Part shown: positions 23,083 to 35,571 of the stretch, piece after piece
How the letters are laid out: each line of letters begins with the position of its first letter
Position numbering within the stretch: the stretch's first letter is position 1
Assembly (NCBI GenBank): GCA_028564705.1
Contig: JAPXFQ010001301.1
Coordinates: forward strand, 1,028,063-1,092,062
Direction of reading: 5' to 3'
DNA from: Apricaphanius iberus
Taxonomy: Eukaryota > Chordata > Actinopteri > Cyprinodontiformes > Aphaniidae
Length of the DNA stretch: 64,000 bases
The notes under the pieces: generated by a model
The model's input: the letters and a program-made list of their open reading frames with translations, nothing else
Told to the model about the DNA's origin: nothing
The model's database searches: none
Made by a program: the position numbers and the translations under genes

Positions 23083-23469
23083 CTGCAACACAGAGACAAG
23101 ACCAGAGCATAACCTATGAGAAAAGTCGTCAACCCATTTATCCACATTAACATGATCAAAATAAAGACCTCCGAAAAATATAATCATGCAAATGTACTGA
23201 ACAGTGGCAGGCCGTTTTTTTAACCCCTAGGCCTTCGCTGATATTCTAAGTTGACCAACCTAAATCAATACATCTCATAATACTATCAATACGACACCAT
23301 GCCTCAAAAATCTATACAGAATCAAACATACACATTACATCATTAGAAGTCCTTCAACAGAACCCAAGCCGCTGGGATCTCAGGCTGACAGGGTGACAGT
23401 ATGTAGAAAGCATAGTTCCCAGCCCAAAGGGCACCACCAACCTGTCCACGTTTCTAACAGATCAGTGAC

Positions 23470-23974
23470 GCACCCACTGAGAAACAGACTCTGGTAATTG
23501 GGAATTCCATAGTCTGAAAAGTTGCATTAAAGACCCCATAAACCATAGTCAAATGTTTTCCAGGGGCCAGAACAGGCGACATAAAATCCCACCTGAAACT
23601 GCTGGCTAAGGATAAGTGTGTACAGTAAGATTGTTATTCACGCTGGCGGTAATGACACCCAGTTACGTCAATCGGAGGTCACTAAAATTAGAGTTGCTTC
23701 GGCGTGTAAGTTTGCTAAAAAGATGTCGGTCTGCGTAATCTTTTCTGGTCCTCTACCCGATCGGACCAGTGACAACATGTTTAGCCGCATGCTGTCATTT
23801 AATCGATGGTTGTATGAGTTGTGTCCAGCAAACAACGTGGGCTACATTGATAATTGGAAAACTTTTTTGGGAAAACCTGGTCTGATCTGGAGAGATGGCA
23901 TCCATCCCACTTTGGATGGAGCAGCTCTTCTTTCTAAGAATCTGGACAGATTTATTAGTCCTTCAAAACACTGA
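23470..23974 (+). pseudogene. LINE copy 2 ORF1 esterase remnant
   Basis: The frame 23618-23974 is close to the C-terminal half of copy 1 ORF1, with HAGGNDT (block III), [18 protein letters not shown] and DGIHPT (block V). The block I region (GNSIV-like) lies upstream at about 23500-23515 but is separated from it by frame breaks. The N-terminal third is missing. Confidence 0.85.
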
Positions 23975-24067
23975 CAAACCAGGGTCCAGACCAGGAAGCA
24001 GAGTCGTAGTTTAACCCACCTCTCTGCAGCTTCTGTACTGTTACCCACTCAATACCCCATTGAGACA

Positions 24068-25020
24068 GTGTTTTACCCACGGCCAAAATCAAATAGACTA
24101 AAAGTTAACCTGACAAAAGCAAACTATGAAAATCTCATTAAAATAAATACGACTCGGACCAAACAAAAAAATAGGGCAATTAGACGTGGCTTACTGTACA
24201 TAAAATTTGTCTCATCAAAGACTTTATTAGTAAGTGCCTTGATATGTGATAATAAAATTTATCTATTTTGCCTAGTTGCAGCAGAAGGATTTTGTAATTA
24301 TAAATTAGTCAACTCTTTCCAATTTTCAACATTTTCAAATTCCTAGAAGTACTGGGCGAGAAGGAGGAGTTGCAACCATCTTTAATTCAAATTTACAAAT
24401 TCACCCTAGACCAATTATTAAATCTTTTGAACATCTAATCCGTAGTTTTCCTCATCCAAGGTTCTTGGACCAGATCTCAGTTTTTTTAAATCTGATTCAG
24501 TTTTAAACACCGATCAGGTAATTATAATAGGGGACTTTAATATTCAGGTGGACACTGACAGTGATCGCCAACTGCAGCCTTTAATATTATCTTAGACTCA
24601 ATTGACTTTACTCAGAATGTGAAGGGACCCACCCACTCTGGTCAACACACTTTCGACGTTGTACTGACATACGGCATTGAGTGTGATGAAGTAACAGTCC
24701 TCCGACATAACCCAGTCCTATCTGACCATATTTTGATAACCTTTTTTATTTACTTTACCCGACGTTCCCAAATCTGAAGGAAAATGTCATTCCAGTAGAA
24801 CTTTATCAGACAATGTCGTAACAAGGTTCAAATAATCAGTTCCATTCTTGTTTCCCTATGTGTCTCAGAATACCACAGTGGATGGCAGTAATTCCAACAC
24901 TAACCCTTCAGAAATTGATGGTCTGGTTAAAAGTGTTACTTCCTCACTGCGTTTGACGCTAGACAGTTCAGCCCCCTTAAAAAAGAAGGTAATCAGCCAT
25001 AGGAGGTCGGCTTAAAACAG
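24068..25020 (+). pseudogene. LINE copy 2 endonuclease remnant
   Basis: The open piece 24068-24346 matches the start of the endonuclease (KNRAIRRGLLYIK, LICDNKIYLFCL). After a deletion of the Glu motif region, GRRGGVATIF-like (about 24355), IIGDFNIQVDTDSD (about 24520-24560) and LSDHILIT (about 24720) can be found in different frames. The endonuclease is inactive. Confidence 0.8.
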
Positions 25021-25079
25021 AATACTAGGAAACTGGCGTGAAAATGTAGCTCTACACACTTAAATGATTCCTTTGTAAC

Positions 25080-27960
25080 CTAGAAAAATACTCTACTACT
25101 TTATGAAAACGCCCTTCAACAAGCTAGAACAGCATATTTCTCGTCATTAATAGAGGTAAATAAAAACTATCCTAGGTTTCTTTTTAGTACAGTTGCCAAA
25201 CTTACATAGAATCATAGCTCTGTTGAGCAAACTATTGCCCCTTCTCTCAGTAGTGATGACTTTATGGGATTCTTCATAAGTAAAATAAATTCTATTAAAA
25301 ATAAAATCATTGGCATTCTCCCAAACATTATTAACTCTCTTTCACTAAATGAGGCAGTATCAGAAATAACTGTAGAACCATGTCTATGTCTGTACCATTT
25401 TGATTCTATTGAACTTTGGGAATTATCACAAATATTAGCTTCATCTTAACCCTCAACTTGTATGTTAGACCCAATACCAACCAAATTATTTAAGGAAGTG
25501 TTCCCTCTGGTTACTGGCCCTCTTCTAGACATGATGAATCTATCTTTAATAAAGGGATATGTGCCACAGGAATTTAAGGTTGCTGTAATTAAACCTTTAC
25601 TTAAAGAGTAACACAGCCCCTACCAGAGTATAAACACGCCCACATTTATTTTTGAAAAAAAGCTCAAAAGGAGGCATTGCCTGGCAGACAAGAAAAAAGG
25701 CGGGGGGATACAGAGCTGGGAGTGGTAGGGGCTGACAGGTGACTGACATGTTGCAGGCAGCAGCGCAGTGCAGAGTCACAGACGGCCATGAAGATGGAGA
25801 GAGCCGTAGTAACCTGGGCTCCTTTGCCTGGAAATAATCTGCAGGTTGAGATTTTTTTTCTTATCTTCCTTCTCCAAAGGGAACAGTGTACAGGGAGATA
25901 GGTTCTGTGGAGGAGGGGAGCGGCGCCATATCATTTCGAGCCATTGTCTCATTCTCTGCCCGGAGCAGCAACAGATGCCGAGCCTGTGGCGGTATTGTGG
26001 CATTGAATTAGCGCCGTCTCTGAGTGGTACATTGTTGTTGGCCAAATCTAATGCTAAATATAGATTAGCTCGAGTAACTTTGTACGTCATTGTCCGCAAC
26101 GGAAAATGTGTCTTGCAGAGAGATGCCCAACGTATAAAGTATCCAAGCATGATGAGAAAATCATTCAGGAATGTGCAAAAAACCCCACATCATCACAATT
26201 ATTGCATTAAAAATGAACTCTTAGCCCAGGTTTTACTTTCCAGTTACTGATATCAGTTATTCCATTTGTCATAGGTAATTAGCAAATGTCAGAAAGTAGG
26301 GGTAACCATCTGCATAACGGAGCAGGTTTTGCGCAGATTGAGCTGCAGGCAGTTCATGGCACCTCACTACGGAGGTGTGGCCCAGACCGCTCATGTTATA
26401 TACCCCACCACAGCTGGACTGCTGTCGTCACTATTCCAAGCCTACGTCAATAACCCGAGATTAGCCATTAGCAATGCAGGCTTTGAATTCCAGTGAATTG
26501 TAGTGCAATGTCATTGTTTAACCACTTGGGGCACTAAACTAATATTTTCACTAAAATGTACTAAAATATTAAAATAATTACTGTAAATGTAGATAGATTA
26601 TAGACTCAATTATACAGTTTATTAACAAAAAAGGCTGATTTTGGGGTGAGTTAATCTTTAGAAAACCCTCCCTCTATCAACATGATTTACCTAAATACAA
26701 ACCTATATCTAACCTTCCTTTCTTATCCAAAATTCTTGAGAAAATAGTTGCTAATCAACTATCTGACCATCTAAAAAGCAACAACCTGTTTGAAGAATTT
26801 TAGTCAGGCTTTAGACCTCATCATAGCACTGAAACAGCACTGGTGAAAGTTACTAATGATATTCTAGTGGTCTCAAATAATGGATTTGTGACTGTTCTGG
26901 TCTTGTTGGATCTCAGTGCTGCTTTTGACAAAGTCGATCATAATATTCTCTTAAAAAGGCTTCAACATGTTGTAGGGATCAAGGGAACAGCATTAGGCTG
27001 GTTTAAATCATATCTGTCCAACAGATTCCAGTTTGTTCATATCAATAATAAATCTTCTTCACACTCAAGGGTTACTTGTGGAGTACCACAGGGATATGTG
27101 CTTGGACCGATTCTCTTTAGTATATATATACTTCCAATTGGTAAACTAATTAGACAACAGGTTATGAATTTCCACACTTATGATGATGATACACATTATA
27201 TTTATCCATAAAACCTGATGAAACCAATCAGTTAGGTAGATTACAAGCCTGTCTCAAAGACATAAAAACCTGGATGACTCTGAACAGAAGTTGTTTTCTT
27301 TGGACCAGATGCTTTAAAAAGGAAACTGCTAAGTCAATCACCTCATCTGGATGGCATTAAACGGGCCTCTGGTAATAATGTAAAGAACCTAGATGTAATT
27401 TCTGACCAAGACATGACATTTAAATCCCATATTAAACAGGTGTCTAAGATTTCTTTCTTTCACCTCCGGAATATTGCTAAAATTAGAAACATCCTGTCCA
27501 GGAGTGAACTAGTCCATGCATTTGTTACTTCAAGGCTGGACTACTGTAATTCCTTATTATAAGGAAGTCCACAAAATGTGATTAAAAGCGTTCAGTTGAT
27601 CCAAAATGCTGCAGCAAGAGTTTTGATGAATATTAAAAAGAGAGATCACATTTCTCCTGTTTTGGCCTCTCTCAATTGGCTCCCTGTTAAATCCAGAATA
27701 GAGTTTAAGATCCTCCTCCTTAAGTATAAAACCGTTAATAATCAAGCTCCATCATACATCAGAGATCTGATTGTTCCATTGATTTGTTCTCAGAATGCAG
27801 GTTTACTGTTAGTTCCTAGGAATTTTTAAAGTAGAATGGGAGGCAGATCTTTTAGTTACCAGGCTCCTCTCCTGTGGAACCAGCTCTCAGTTTTAGTCCA
27901 TGAGATGCTCTGTCTATTTTTAAGACTAGGCTTAAAACCTTCTTTTTTAATAAAGCTTAT
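25080..27960 (+). pseudogene. LINE copy 2 reverse transcriptase remnant
   Basis: The RT starts around 25264 (FFISKINSIKNKIIG), is interrupted by the element at 25605-26656, and resumes at about 26690. The frame 26843-27211 carries VLLDLSAAFDKVDHN (motif A), GVPQGYVLGP (motif B) and, instead of YADD, YDDD (TATGATGATGAT, about 27180-27191). The C-terminal block is read at 27578-27829. At least one TAG, at about 26802, and several indels break it. Confidence 0.85.
25605..26656. mobile_element. TTAA-target non-autonomous DNA element (Kolobok- or piggyBac-like)
   Basis: A 1,052-bp insertion in the RT of LINE copy 2. It is flanked by TTAA on the left (25601-25604) and TTTA on the right (26657-26660), probably a mutated TTAA copy. 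The ends are AGAGTAACACAGCCCC and, on the other side, the complement of AGATTAACTCACCCCA, so short imperfect inverted repeats are present. The longest frame, 25846-26250 (+), has no recognised domain. Comparing both flanks with LINE copy 1 shows that exactly this interval is extra. Confidence 0.75.
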
Positions 27961-28625
27961 AGTTAGAATGGCTTAGGTTATCCTGAGGTATTTTTGTAGT
28001 TATGCTGCTTAAGGCTTAGACTGTTGGAGGACAGACTGACCACTTTTCTTCACTCTTCTACTTTTCTCTTCTGCTACTCTCCAGATGTATTTTTTTCTGC
28101 TGTTATTGTGATTGTTAACCCAGTTTTCTCTCAGTATTTTTCTCCCCATAGAAGCTCCACATGGTCTCGTACCCTGCTCAACTATGATGCCTCCAGCCGA
28201 ATGGGGAACATCGGTCCAGATGATGCTCAAAGTGACCAACCATCCTCCATGCTGTCTCTTCTCTGTCTCTCATACCCCCAGACAGTCGTGGAAGATGACC
28301 GCTTGTACTGAGCCAGGTTCTGGTTCTGTTGGAGATTTCTTCCTGTTAAGGGGAGTTTTTCCTCTCCACTGTCGCTACAGGCTCGTTCAGTATGAGGGAT
28401 TTCTGAGGAATTGCTGTGGTTGGAGTCCACATGATCCGGGCTCAACCTCACATTGATGACTCAACGCAATCTACTAGGATTCCTTACATAGAAAACTTTT
28501 AACTTATTGGAATGTTTGTATAATGGTATTGACATGACATTTGTTGTAAAGTGCCTTGAGATGACATTTGTTGTGAACTGGCACTATAGAAATAAAAGTG
28601 AAATGATTGAAATGGAACATAGCAA

Positions 28626-28990
28626 CGGTTAAGAGGAAAATCTCCCTTTTAACAGGAAGAAACCCCCGTCAGAACCAGAACCTGGCTCAGTACGAGCGGC
28701 CATCAGCTATGAACGTCTGGCGGTTTGGGAAGACAGAGCAGAGACACAGAAAGAACAAAATAACTGATCTAGGAGTACTTTATATACCAAAGCAAGTATA
28801 CCGTTTTTAACAGGACATGCAGAACATTCAGTTACTGGAAACTTCATCCCAGTAGATGCCTCCCTCCAACAAGGTATCACAGCTGTGCAAGATACCAGAC
28901 CAGGTGGAACTTCTATGGTATAAAAGTAGCAGAAAGAATAAAAACAATCAGTAGGTCTTCCACCAGTCTAAAACTAGAGCAGCATAAATT
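28626..28990 (-). repeat. Inverted fragment of the L2 3' untranslated region
   Basis: 28640-28760 is the reverse complement of part of the 3' untranslated region at about 28230-28380 (shared AACAGGAAGAAA, CAGAACCTGGCTCAGTAC and GAGACA blocks). The piece continues to about 28990 as 3' UTR-like sequence. It is either a second, minus-strand LINE 3' fragment or a local inversion. Confidence 0.65.
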
Positions 28991-28999
28991 CTGAATTAC

Positions 29000-31083
29000 A
29001 TAATTTACCTGTAAACTTGATAATTCACTTTTTGAGTCATACTGGACAAATTTTAAAAATAAATCTGATATAATCTTCTAAGAAATGTAGGACCAGATTT
29101 TTCAAAATTCCAAATACGGAGGGCAATATTGCATGCTCGGCAAAAAAAATAGTGATAGTGGGTTTTCCTTTATTTGGAGGTGATCTACAAAGATTGCATG
29201 AGCAAGTCATAACAGGCACAAAGAGCAGTACTCAAATGACGACTTTGCTGTTGCTACTGTGTGTGCTGCACCACAGCTAGAGAGATAATGGATATGTGCA
29301 TGGATTTATGATGCGTCTTTGGCAAAAAATGGGGGAAAATGTCATACATATCAATTCTATGGCTGTTACAGAGTCAGTTACTATTAGGCCAGGAAATTGG
29401 GAATAATTTTTCTCACTTTATGAGAACTGAATGTGGACATGGCAAGGCAAGTTATTTATATAGCACTCTTTCAACACAAGGCAATTCAAGGTCTAGGGCA
29501 TAGAATTGGGTAGGGACGGTAGGATCATGTCCCTACCAATATTCAGCCGCTACTGCATCGTCACTATCAATACAACCGCTGTCCGTAGTGTTCAGTCAAT
29601 GATCATGGCACAAAATGCTAGAAATACCACCTCTAACCTAAATATTGCTTTCTGATCGCTTTCTGATTAGCTGCTGGTTTCTTGCTTACTTACAGGTGAT
29701 TGGCTGTCATTCCATCCATAAATTAGCTTGTTGAACGTCTGTTAACATCTCAGGGTACAACTGCTAGTTGGGCCGGATAGGAGGCATCTGCAAGTGTAAG
29801 TTGTTAAAACGATTGCCGTTTGTTCTGTCCGGGTCGCGTCAGCTAGATGGATTTCATTGGTTTAATTTACATTTCTTGTTTGTGCCTTTTTGCGTGTGTG
29901 TGTGTGTGTGTGTGTTTGTGTGCGTGTGTGTGTGTGTATGTGTGTTTGTGTGCTGTCTAGGATTTGAAGGATGACCAAGGAAAGAAAACTTGATATAAGA
30001 GACTTGTACTGGATTCAAATTGTAAATTACTTAAAATTAGAATTCAATTAAAATATTAAAATAGAATATGCCAAACAGATTAAAATTAGATTAAAATTAT
30101 TTTCTCTTCTTATTTTCATTTTTTCTTATTTTCATGTATTTGTGTAGAAAAGAGCAACTGTTTAAAAACAAAAATAAAATGTGTGGTGTAAATAGAATAA
30201 AACATAATATTCTAGATGATCATGTGATTTCATGTACTGTATCCATATTTTTGAAATATATTACACATAATACTGTGAAAGTAAAGGCGTTTTTTGCTCA
30301 GGCAATAACTTTACCATCAACCTCTATGATCATTCTATCCCTAATCTGTCATGCATCAACATATTTTTGTAATGTGACAGACAGTCATGAGATTCAGCGA
30401 ATAAAACAAGCCTTCACACAGAGAACTTAGCAGGTAAAAAATGTTACTTTGATGATGATCTGAATAACAATGATTTCCCTATATGGCTTTAAAATCAAAG
30501 TATTATATCTAGCAACCAGTGGACACCAAGGTGCTTGTATTGGAGTGTTAGTGACAAACACATTTACATTTAATTTATGTTTATTTCCAGTGTTGTTGAT
30601 AGTATGTTAATTGACATGATGCACATTTGCACCACAGCCCTGCACTAAAGAGTAAAGATTAGAACCTTTCAAATTTGCCTTCTTGTCTTTCATTAGTTAC
30701 TTTAACGTAAAACGGGTGCAAATAACACCCATGGCTTTTTTATATACTGGGCTGGAAAGATTTGCTTTGTGGCCAAACGTCTGAGCCCTTAATATAACAG
30801 AGTTTCATTGTGGTACTTGGTGTTTTTAAAATTCTTTGTGAGAATACTGTTAGTGATGAAGCTTGTTTGATTCAGTGTGATCTCCTCCTGGCTCTTAAGG
30901 GGAGCAGAGCGGGGGGGGGGGGGGTGTTGCAGGAGGCGGGTTTATAGAGAAATGATTTGTTTCACTTCGTTGTCTAATATTAACTACAGGATGCAAGTTA
31001 AATTTCAGGACAAATTAATGCTGTATAACACCAACGGTAACATTTTATCATATATATGTCTATCCCAGAAGTTGAAAGCTGTG
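29000..31083. other. Unassigned DNA with LINE tail scrap and microsatellite
   Basis: I recognise no gene here. A minus-strand LINE/SINE-type tail scrap lies at about 29447-29500 (GGCAAGGCAAGTTATTTATATAGCAC). The rest is AT-rich. A run of 13 or more G occurs at about 30910-30924. The frame 30134-30430 (+) shows no domain. Confidence 0.5.
29894..29952 (+). repeat. (GT)n microsatellite, interrupted
   Basis: This is an alternating GT tract with single interruptions (TTTG, GCG, TATG). The apparent Cys/Val-rich open frame across it (29768-29974) is only the repeat translated. Confidence 0.9.
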
Positions 31084-32345
31084 ATATAGTCCCTTTATCA
31101 GCTGGAAGACCTGAATGACCTGTCTGGTTTATACCACAATAACAGATTTCTAACTTACTCTTCTGCTAACCCCTTCAATGATTTATAGAGTAATAAAAGC
31201 ACTTTGAAGTAGGGCTGCACAATTAGTCAGATTTTGATCGTGATCACGATTTTGGTGGCCACAATTAAATGAACCTGATCGTGAACGATATTTACATTCA
31301 AAAGGCGAGCTTCACTGCGTGCCCTCTTCATCATTCACTGCCAACCACTAGGTAAATCATAGAAGAAGGACCTAGCTAAAAATGGCTACAGACGAACTGT
31401 CAACACCTCCGCAGTTTCGGCGGATAAATGTACGTGAAGCAATGTTACTGATTACCGTAATTGTTTTGACTCATTAAACATTCAAGTTGTGAAGTCATAC
31501 CAGACAAAATAACGGCTAGAGGAGGCGGGACCACAGGCGAACGTAACGTAAACATCTGGGTCAACAGAAGTCATATGGGTCAAAGGACATGCAAAATGGT
31601 GGAGCAGTATGTCTAATTTCATGCCTATTACGCGATCGTTTGCTATGCAGTATTACATTAACAGGTGATAATAGTTGCTACGTAGCATATAGTAAATACT
31701 AAGGATTTGGATGCAGGTAATGTCAAAGGCCTTTGCTGTATAAGCTGTAAATGCTTCCCATAAATTGCACTTTGAGATTGCACTCTGCAATAACATACTT
31801 AGCTTGTACTTTTAAATATATATACACTCCTATATATGTATTTATACATACATAGGAGTTTGTTTTTGTTAGGTTTTTTGGCATTATTAATATTCTATTC
31901 TAATCTAAAGTTTTATTTTTCACAAAATGTTTTTTAAATTTTTAAAAGTTTATAATTGGTGCAATAAAAATAGATATTTTACAGGACTGGATGAATGATT
32001 GTGATTAATAATCGTGATTACAATATTGATCAAAATAATCGTGATAATTTCTTTGGAAATAATCGTGCAGCCCTACTTTGAAGTCTATTCTCTGAGCTAC
32101 AGGGAGCCAGTGTAAGGACTTTGGAACTGGAGTGATGTGTTCTACTTTCCTGGTTGTAGTGAGAACATGAGCAGCAGCGATCTGGATTAGCTGCAGCTGT
32201 CTGGTTGATTTTTTAGGAAGACCTGTGACTGTTACAATAGTCAAGGCAGCTAGAGATAAATGCATTGATGAGTTTTTCTAGGTCCCCTTGCATCATCAGT
32301 CCTTTAACCCTAGAGATGTTCTTCAAGTGATAGAAAGCTGACCTT
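31084..32345 (-). pseudogene. LINE RT C-terminal fragment, split by a hAT MITE
   Basis: Minus-strand sequence reads as the end of a CR1/L2-type RT: LQLIQIAAAHVL, HWLPVAQRIDFKV and, after the MITE at 31210-32075, the LLLYKSL block at 31180-31209. Upstream, blocks with SFYHLKNISR-like sense lie near 32290-32340. The MITE interrupts it within the DFKV...LLLYK stretch. The fragment is 5'-truncated and frame-shifted. Confidence 0.75.
31210..32075. mobile_element. hAT-type MITE, 866 bp, perfect 8-bp duplication
   Basis: The ends are TAGGGCTGCAC and its exact complement GTGCAGCCCTA. The 8-bp duplication CTTTGAAG is identical at 31202-31209 and 32076-32083. The subterminal regions are rich in ATCGTGAT-type repeats in both orientations. 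No transposase frame is present, so it is non-autonomous. It is inserted in a LINE RT fragment. Confidence 0.92.
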
Positions 32346-33396
32346 GTTATTGTCTTTATTGACTTTAAGAAGTAATAAAAATAGATGCAAAAATAGCCAG
32401 TGCTAACAGTTTGATATTGAGTAAATCACACTGTGCCTGAAACGCCTACTTATTTGCTTGGTCTCCTAATATTTTGCGTCTTCTGACCGGAACACCCATC
32501 TTTCATATCAAGCATGGGGAAAAGAGTTAAATGGATTGCATACGTCATGCTCCGGGTTTAACAGGTGCAATGCTCTCTGTGCCATGTTAGTAAATCAGGT
32601 ACAGCCTGTTTTTGAGATGCTCTGCAGTTCGCTGCAGTTTAAAAAAGTGCAAACCCTTTATAATTCAGGCCCCAAGTATATTTTTTCTTTGAAATATCAT
32701 GATAAAAATAGAAAAGCAGCAGTCTCAAAAAGAAAAGAAAAAAATGATTACTACAATCTAGTAGTAAGTAGTTTTCATCAGAAATCAGAAATTCTTTATT
32801 GATCCCACAAGGCGACATTCTTCTGAGTCAATTAATAGATAAATTTGCAGTTTGCATAGTATTATTATAGTTTTTGTTTCCATGTGACCTATGAGATCTT
32901 TGCCACCATTGTCACATAAAGAAACAGATGCCAGCTATATTCGTTCAGTGAGGTACACTTAACGTGTGGACATCTTGTCGGCAGCCGATGAGCTGCGGCA
33001 CAATGAAGGATTGCCCGCTGTTTGTTCTATTTATGAATGAATCACAACCACCCATTATTATCATCTGACTGAGGCAGCAGTCAGATGATAATCTTACATC
33101 CTCCATAAGGAGGATATCAGATTAATGAAAAGCTTTTGTTTTCATTGCATCGCACCAGTCAGGTTATGTAGGCAATGCGTACTGATTCCCTAAAAAACAA
33201 CAACCTTAACATTGTCATCAATCTATGAAATTCCCCCAGACAGCATGTGAAAAGTTGACATATCTGTAGAAAAGAGGTTGTTCACCCTACAAATGCGCTA
33301 AAAATAACAATACCCAACATCTGCCAAGGGGTAACTGATAAAGGAACCATCTTAACTGGGGCAGGATGCATCTTTGCAGGTTTGGCATATATCTGA
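32346..33396. other. Unassigned DNA with two hairpins and a LINE tail scrap
   Basis: I recognise no gene. A minus-strand LINE-tail-like stretch lies at about 32780-32820 (CAGAAATTCTTTATTGATCCC). Two perfect hairpins lie at 33057-33115 (listed separately). The remainder has no visible structure. Confidence 0.5.
33057..33115. repeat. Two adjacent perfect hairpins
   Basis: A 15-bp perfect stem (33057-33071 with 33078-33092) has a 6-nt loop. Five bases later a 7-bp stem (33098-33104 with 33109-33115) has a 4-nt ATAA loop. No U-run follows that would suggest a terminator, and the context is non-coding. Confidence 0.85.
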
Positions 33397-35571
33397 TAGT
33401 GGTGGGCATGAATTAATTATTTAATCTAGATTAATATCACTGTAATCTTGGAATTAATCTAGATTAAAATGGTTAATTTAAATTCTGCCAAAGGCATCAG
33501 AATGTGTGCTACCCAAAAAATGACTCAAAGTAGAGCCGTTCTAGGAAAGCCTTGCCACTCTATTTAGTCGCATTGTAATGAAATTTGGTTGCAGTTCCAC
33601 CAGAGTTCCACAGGGGCAATTGCCATGAATGCAAGATGAATGGAAGTCTATGGAGCTAGAAGACAAAATTTGTCACTTTTACCCGATTACCATAGATAAA
33701 TCTCAGATTTGATTGTAGGTTTTGCAAGTTCAACATGGGTAATAGGAGGAAAGTTGAATGAATGAGTCCTTTCGTTTTCTTACAGGTTGAATTGTTGTTG
33801 GCCATAACTCACTAGTATTTTGCTAATGACCGCTGATTGGTCAATGAAGGACTGATTAGGACCAGGAGTACCACTTGACGGCATTGTGGCATTATGCTAG
33901 CACTGTTATCTGCCTATGGTTATGCAGTTACTGTGAAATTTAAACAGAAAAATAAGGATAAATCAGTATCTCTGGTCATTGGCAAGGCAAGGCAAGTTTA
34001 CTTGTAGAGCACAATTCATACACAAGGCAATTCAAAGTGCTTCACAGTTGCATAAATTAAGAAAACAGATAAACAGAAAAAAATATCAACTTAAAAAATA
34101 ATTAATTGCAATAAAAAGCAAGACTGCAGATAAAATACTTTCAATTGTCATATGCACGGGAAAAAGAACTGTTTTCAGCCTAGATTTAAACATTGTTAAG
34201 AGTTGAGGCTTGTCTCACATCCTTATGAAGACTGTTCCAGATTTTAGCTGCCTGAAACTGAAATGCAGCCTCACCGTGTTTATTGTTGACTCTGGGAACC
34301 ACCAGGAGACCCCTCTCTGAAGTTATCAGGGTCCGAGATGGTTCATATGTCTCTAACATGTCAGAGATGTACTTTGGTGCCAAACCATGAAAAGACTTGT
34401 ACACAAGCAAAGCTGTTTTAAATTCTATTCTGAGTGACAGGAAGCCAGTGCAGAGACCAGAGCACTGAACTAATATGGTCGTATTTCCTGGTTCTTGACA
34501 CTTAAAAATACTATTTCAAGCAAATAAAAAAGACTCTAAATAAATCAAACATCCAACAATGTGCAATTTCTTTCCATCTCCTTACAATATTCAAATTATT
34601 AGACAAAAAATTATATCCTGGGAAAATTGGATTTTGAGGGGTATTGCTCCATAGACCTCCATTCATTTTGCAGTCGTCATGAGAGCACCCTCATATGGAA
34701 CCAGAGTTTAACTGCAACCAGTTCAGAACCCGGAAGTACTATGAGAGTGGGAGTTCTCTCTTTATCAGAAATTCTCTGATTAAAGTAAGTCTATGATAAT
34801 GGATTTCTCAAGCCAGGTGGCATATTAGGCCAGGACAGTGTTTTCCTTTTACATAGGCATTACCATGGCACTCCGACACTGTGGAAATTCCAGCGCCACG
34901 CGTACTAAATGCCAACCTATAGGCTACGTAGTTTGCGTTGCAAGTACGCAATTTAACATCTACGTACGCTGGTACCCCTCTACGACAAAAATCTTCATGG
35001 ACATGTGAGCTCTGTGCTAAATGTGCAGTATACATGTCTGACAACACTATGCAGCAGCACAGTGAAGCAGTTTCAGCCAATCATTGTAGAAAAGCGGAGT
35101 ATAACAAGTCTACTAAATGGAGCTTCTGCGCCCCCCCCCCTCCTCCAAACTTCCTCCTATCGTCTATCTCGCTCTGCTTCTCTCCATCTTGCGTTCTTCA
35201 GTCACAGCACTTGGCGCTAAAAGGTCAACTGCGATTGTGTGTTGTGAACTTGCAGCTTCTTAAAAATAAAATGTCCCTTTAGCAAACCTGCAGGCTTTGC
35301 TTCATCCATGTCAGCGCGTTACGTTTGATGTGGCACTTTCACAGTTGGCATACAGGCAGGTCCAAAGACTCGTTCTCGCCCCCTACATTGCAATTTGCCT
35401 AGGTATACATCCGCGCTAAAATATCAAGGAGAAAGTCATCAAAGCTTGCATAATATTGATCCAGTTCCCAACGTAACTTTGAGAATAGATTAACGGCGCT
35501 AATTTTTTTAATCGCCTGATAAGAGTATCACATTAACGCAGCACGTTAAAACCATTAATAGCCCACCCCTA
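33397..35571. mobile_element. hAT-like element, 2.2 kb, with nested insertions
   Basis: The ends are TAGTGGTGGGC and the complement of TAGGGGTGGGC. An 8-bp duplication with one mismatch flanks it (ATATCTGA at 33389-33396, GTATCTGA at 35572-35579). ATTAATC-type subterminal repeats lie inside both ends. The interior holds an inverted-repeat pair (about 33588-33655 and 34655-34722) that marks a second MITE, and inside that a minus-strand LINE fragment (33975-34512). No transposase is recognised. Confidence 0.75.
33975..34512 (-). pseudogene. LINE RT C-terminus and tail, nested in MITE
   Basis: The minus-strand frame 34186-34410 reads YKSFHGLAPKYISDML, an SERGLLVVPR segment and KIWNSLHKDVRQ, the usual C-terminal blocks of a CR1/L2-like RT. 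Downstream (33975-34140) is a typical fish LINE 3' tail (complement of GGCAAGGCAAGTTTACTTGT). It is 5'-truncated. Confidence 0.8.

Larger units (their letters stand above)
23440..28612 (+). mobile_element. L2-like LINE, copy 2, decayed
   Basis: This is a plus-strand relative of copy 1: esterase ORF1 end (23470-23974), endonuclease (24068-25020), RT (25080-27960) and a 3' untranslated region to about 28612 that ends with a CTATAGAAATAAAAGTGAAATG tail-like segment. It is split by a TTAA-flanked 1.05-kb element at 25605-26656. It has many more stops and indels than copy 1, so it is older. It lies a few hundred bases upstream (in gene direction) of the PLPPR-like exon, in the presumed intron and in the opposite orientation. 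Confidence 0.85.

Noticed and set aside
25776..26250. 124-residue (-) and 134-residue (+) overlapping frames in the TTAA element
   Set aside because: They overlap each other antisense, carry no motif and lack any splice or family support.
29768..29974. Cys/Val-rich small protein
   Set aside because: It is the translation of a (GT)n microsatellite.
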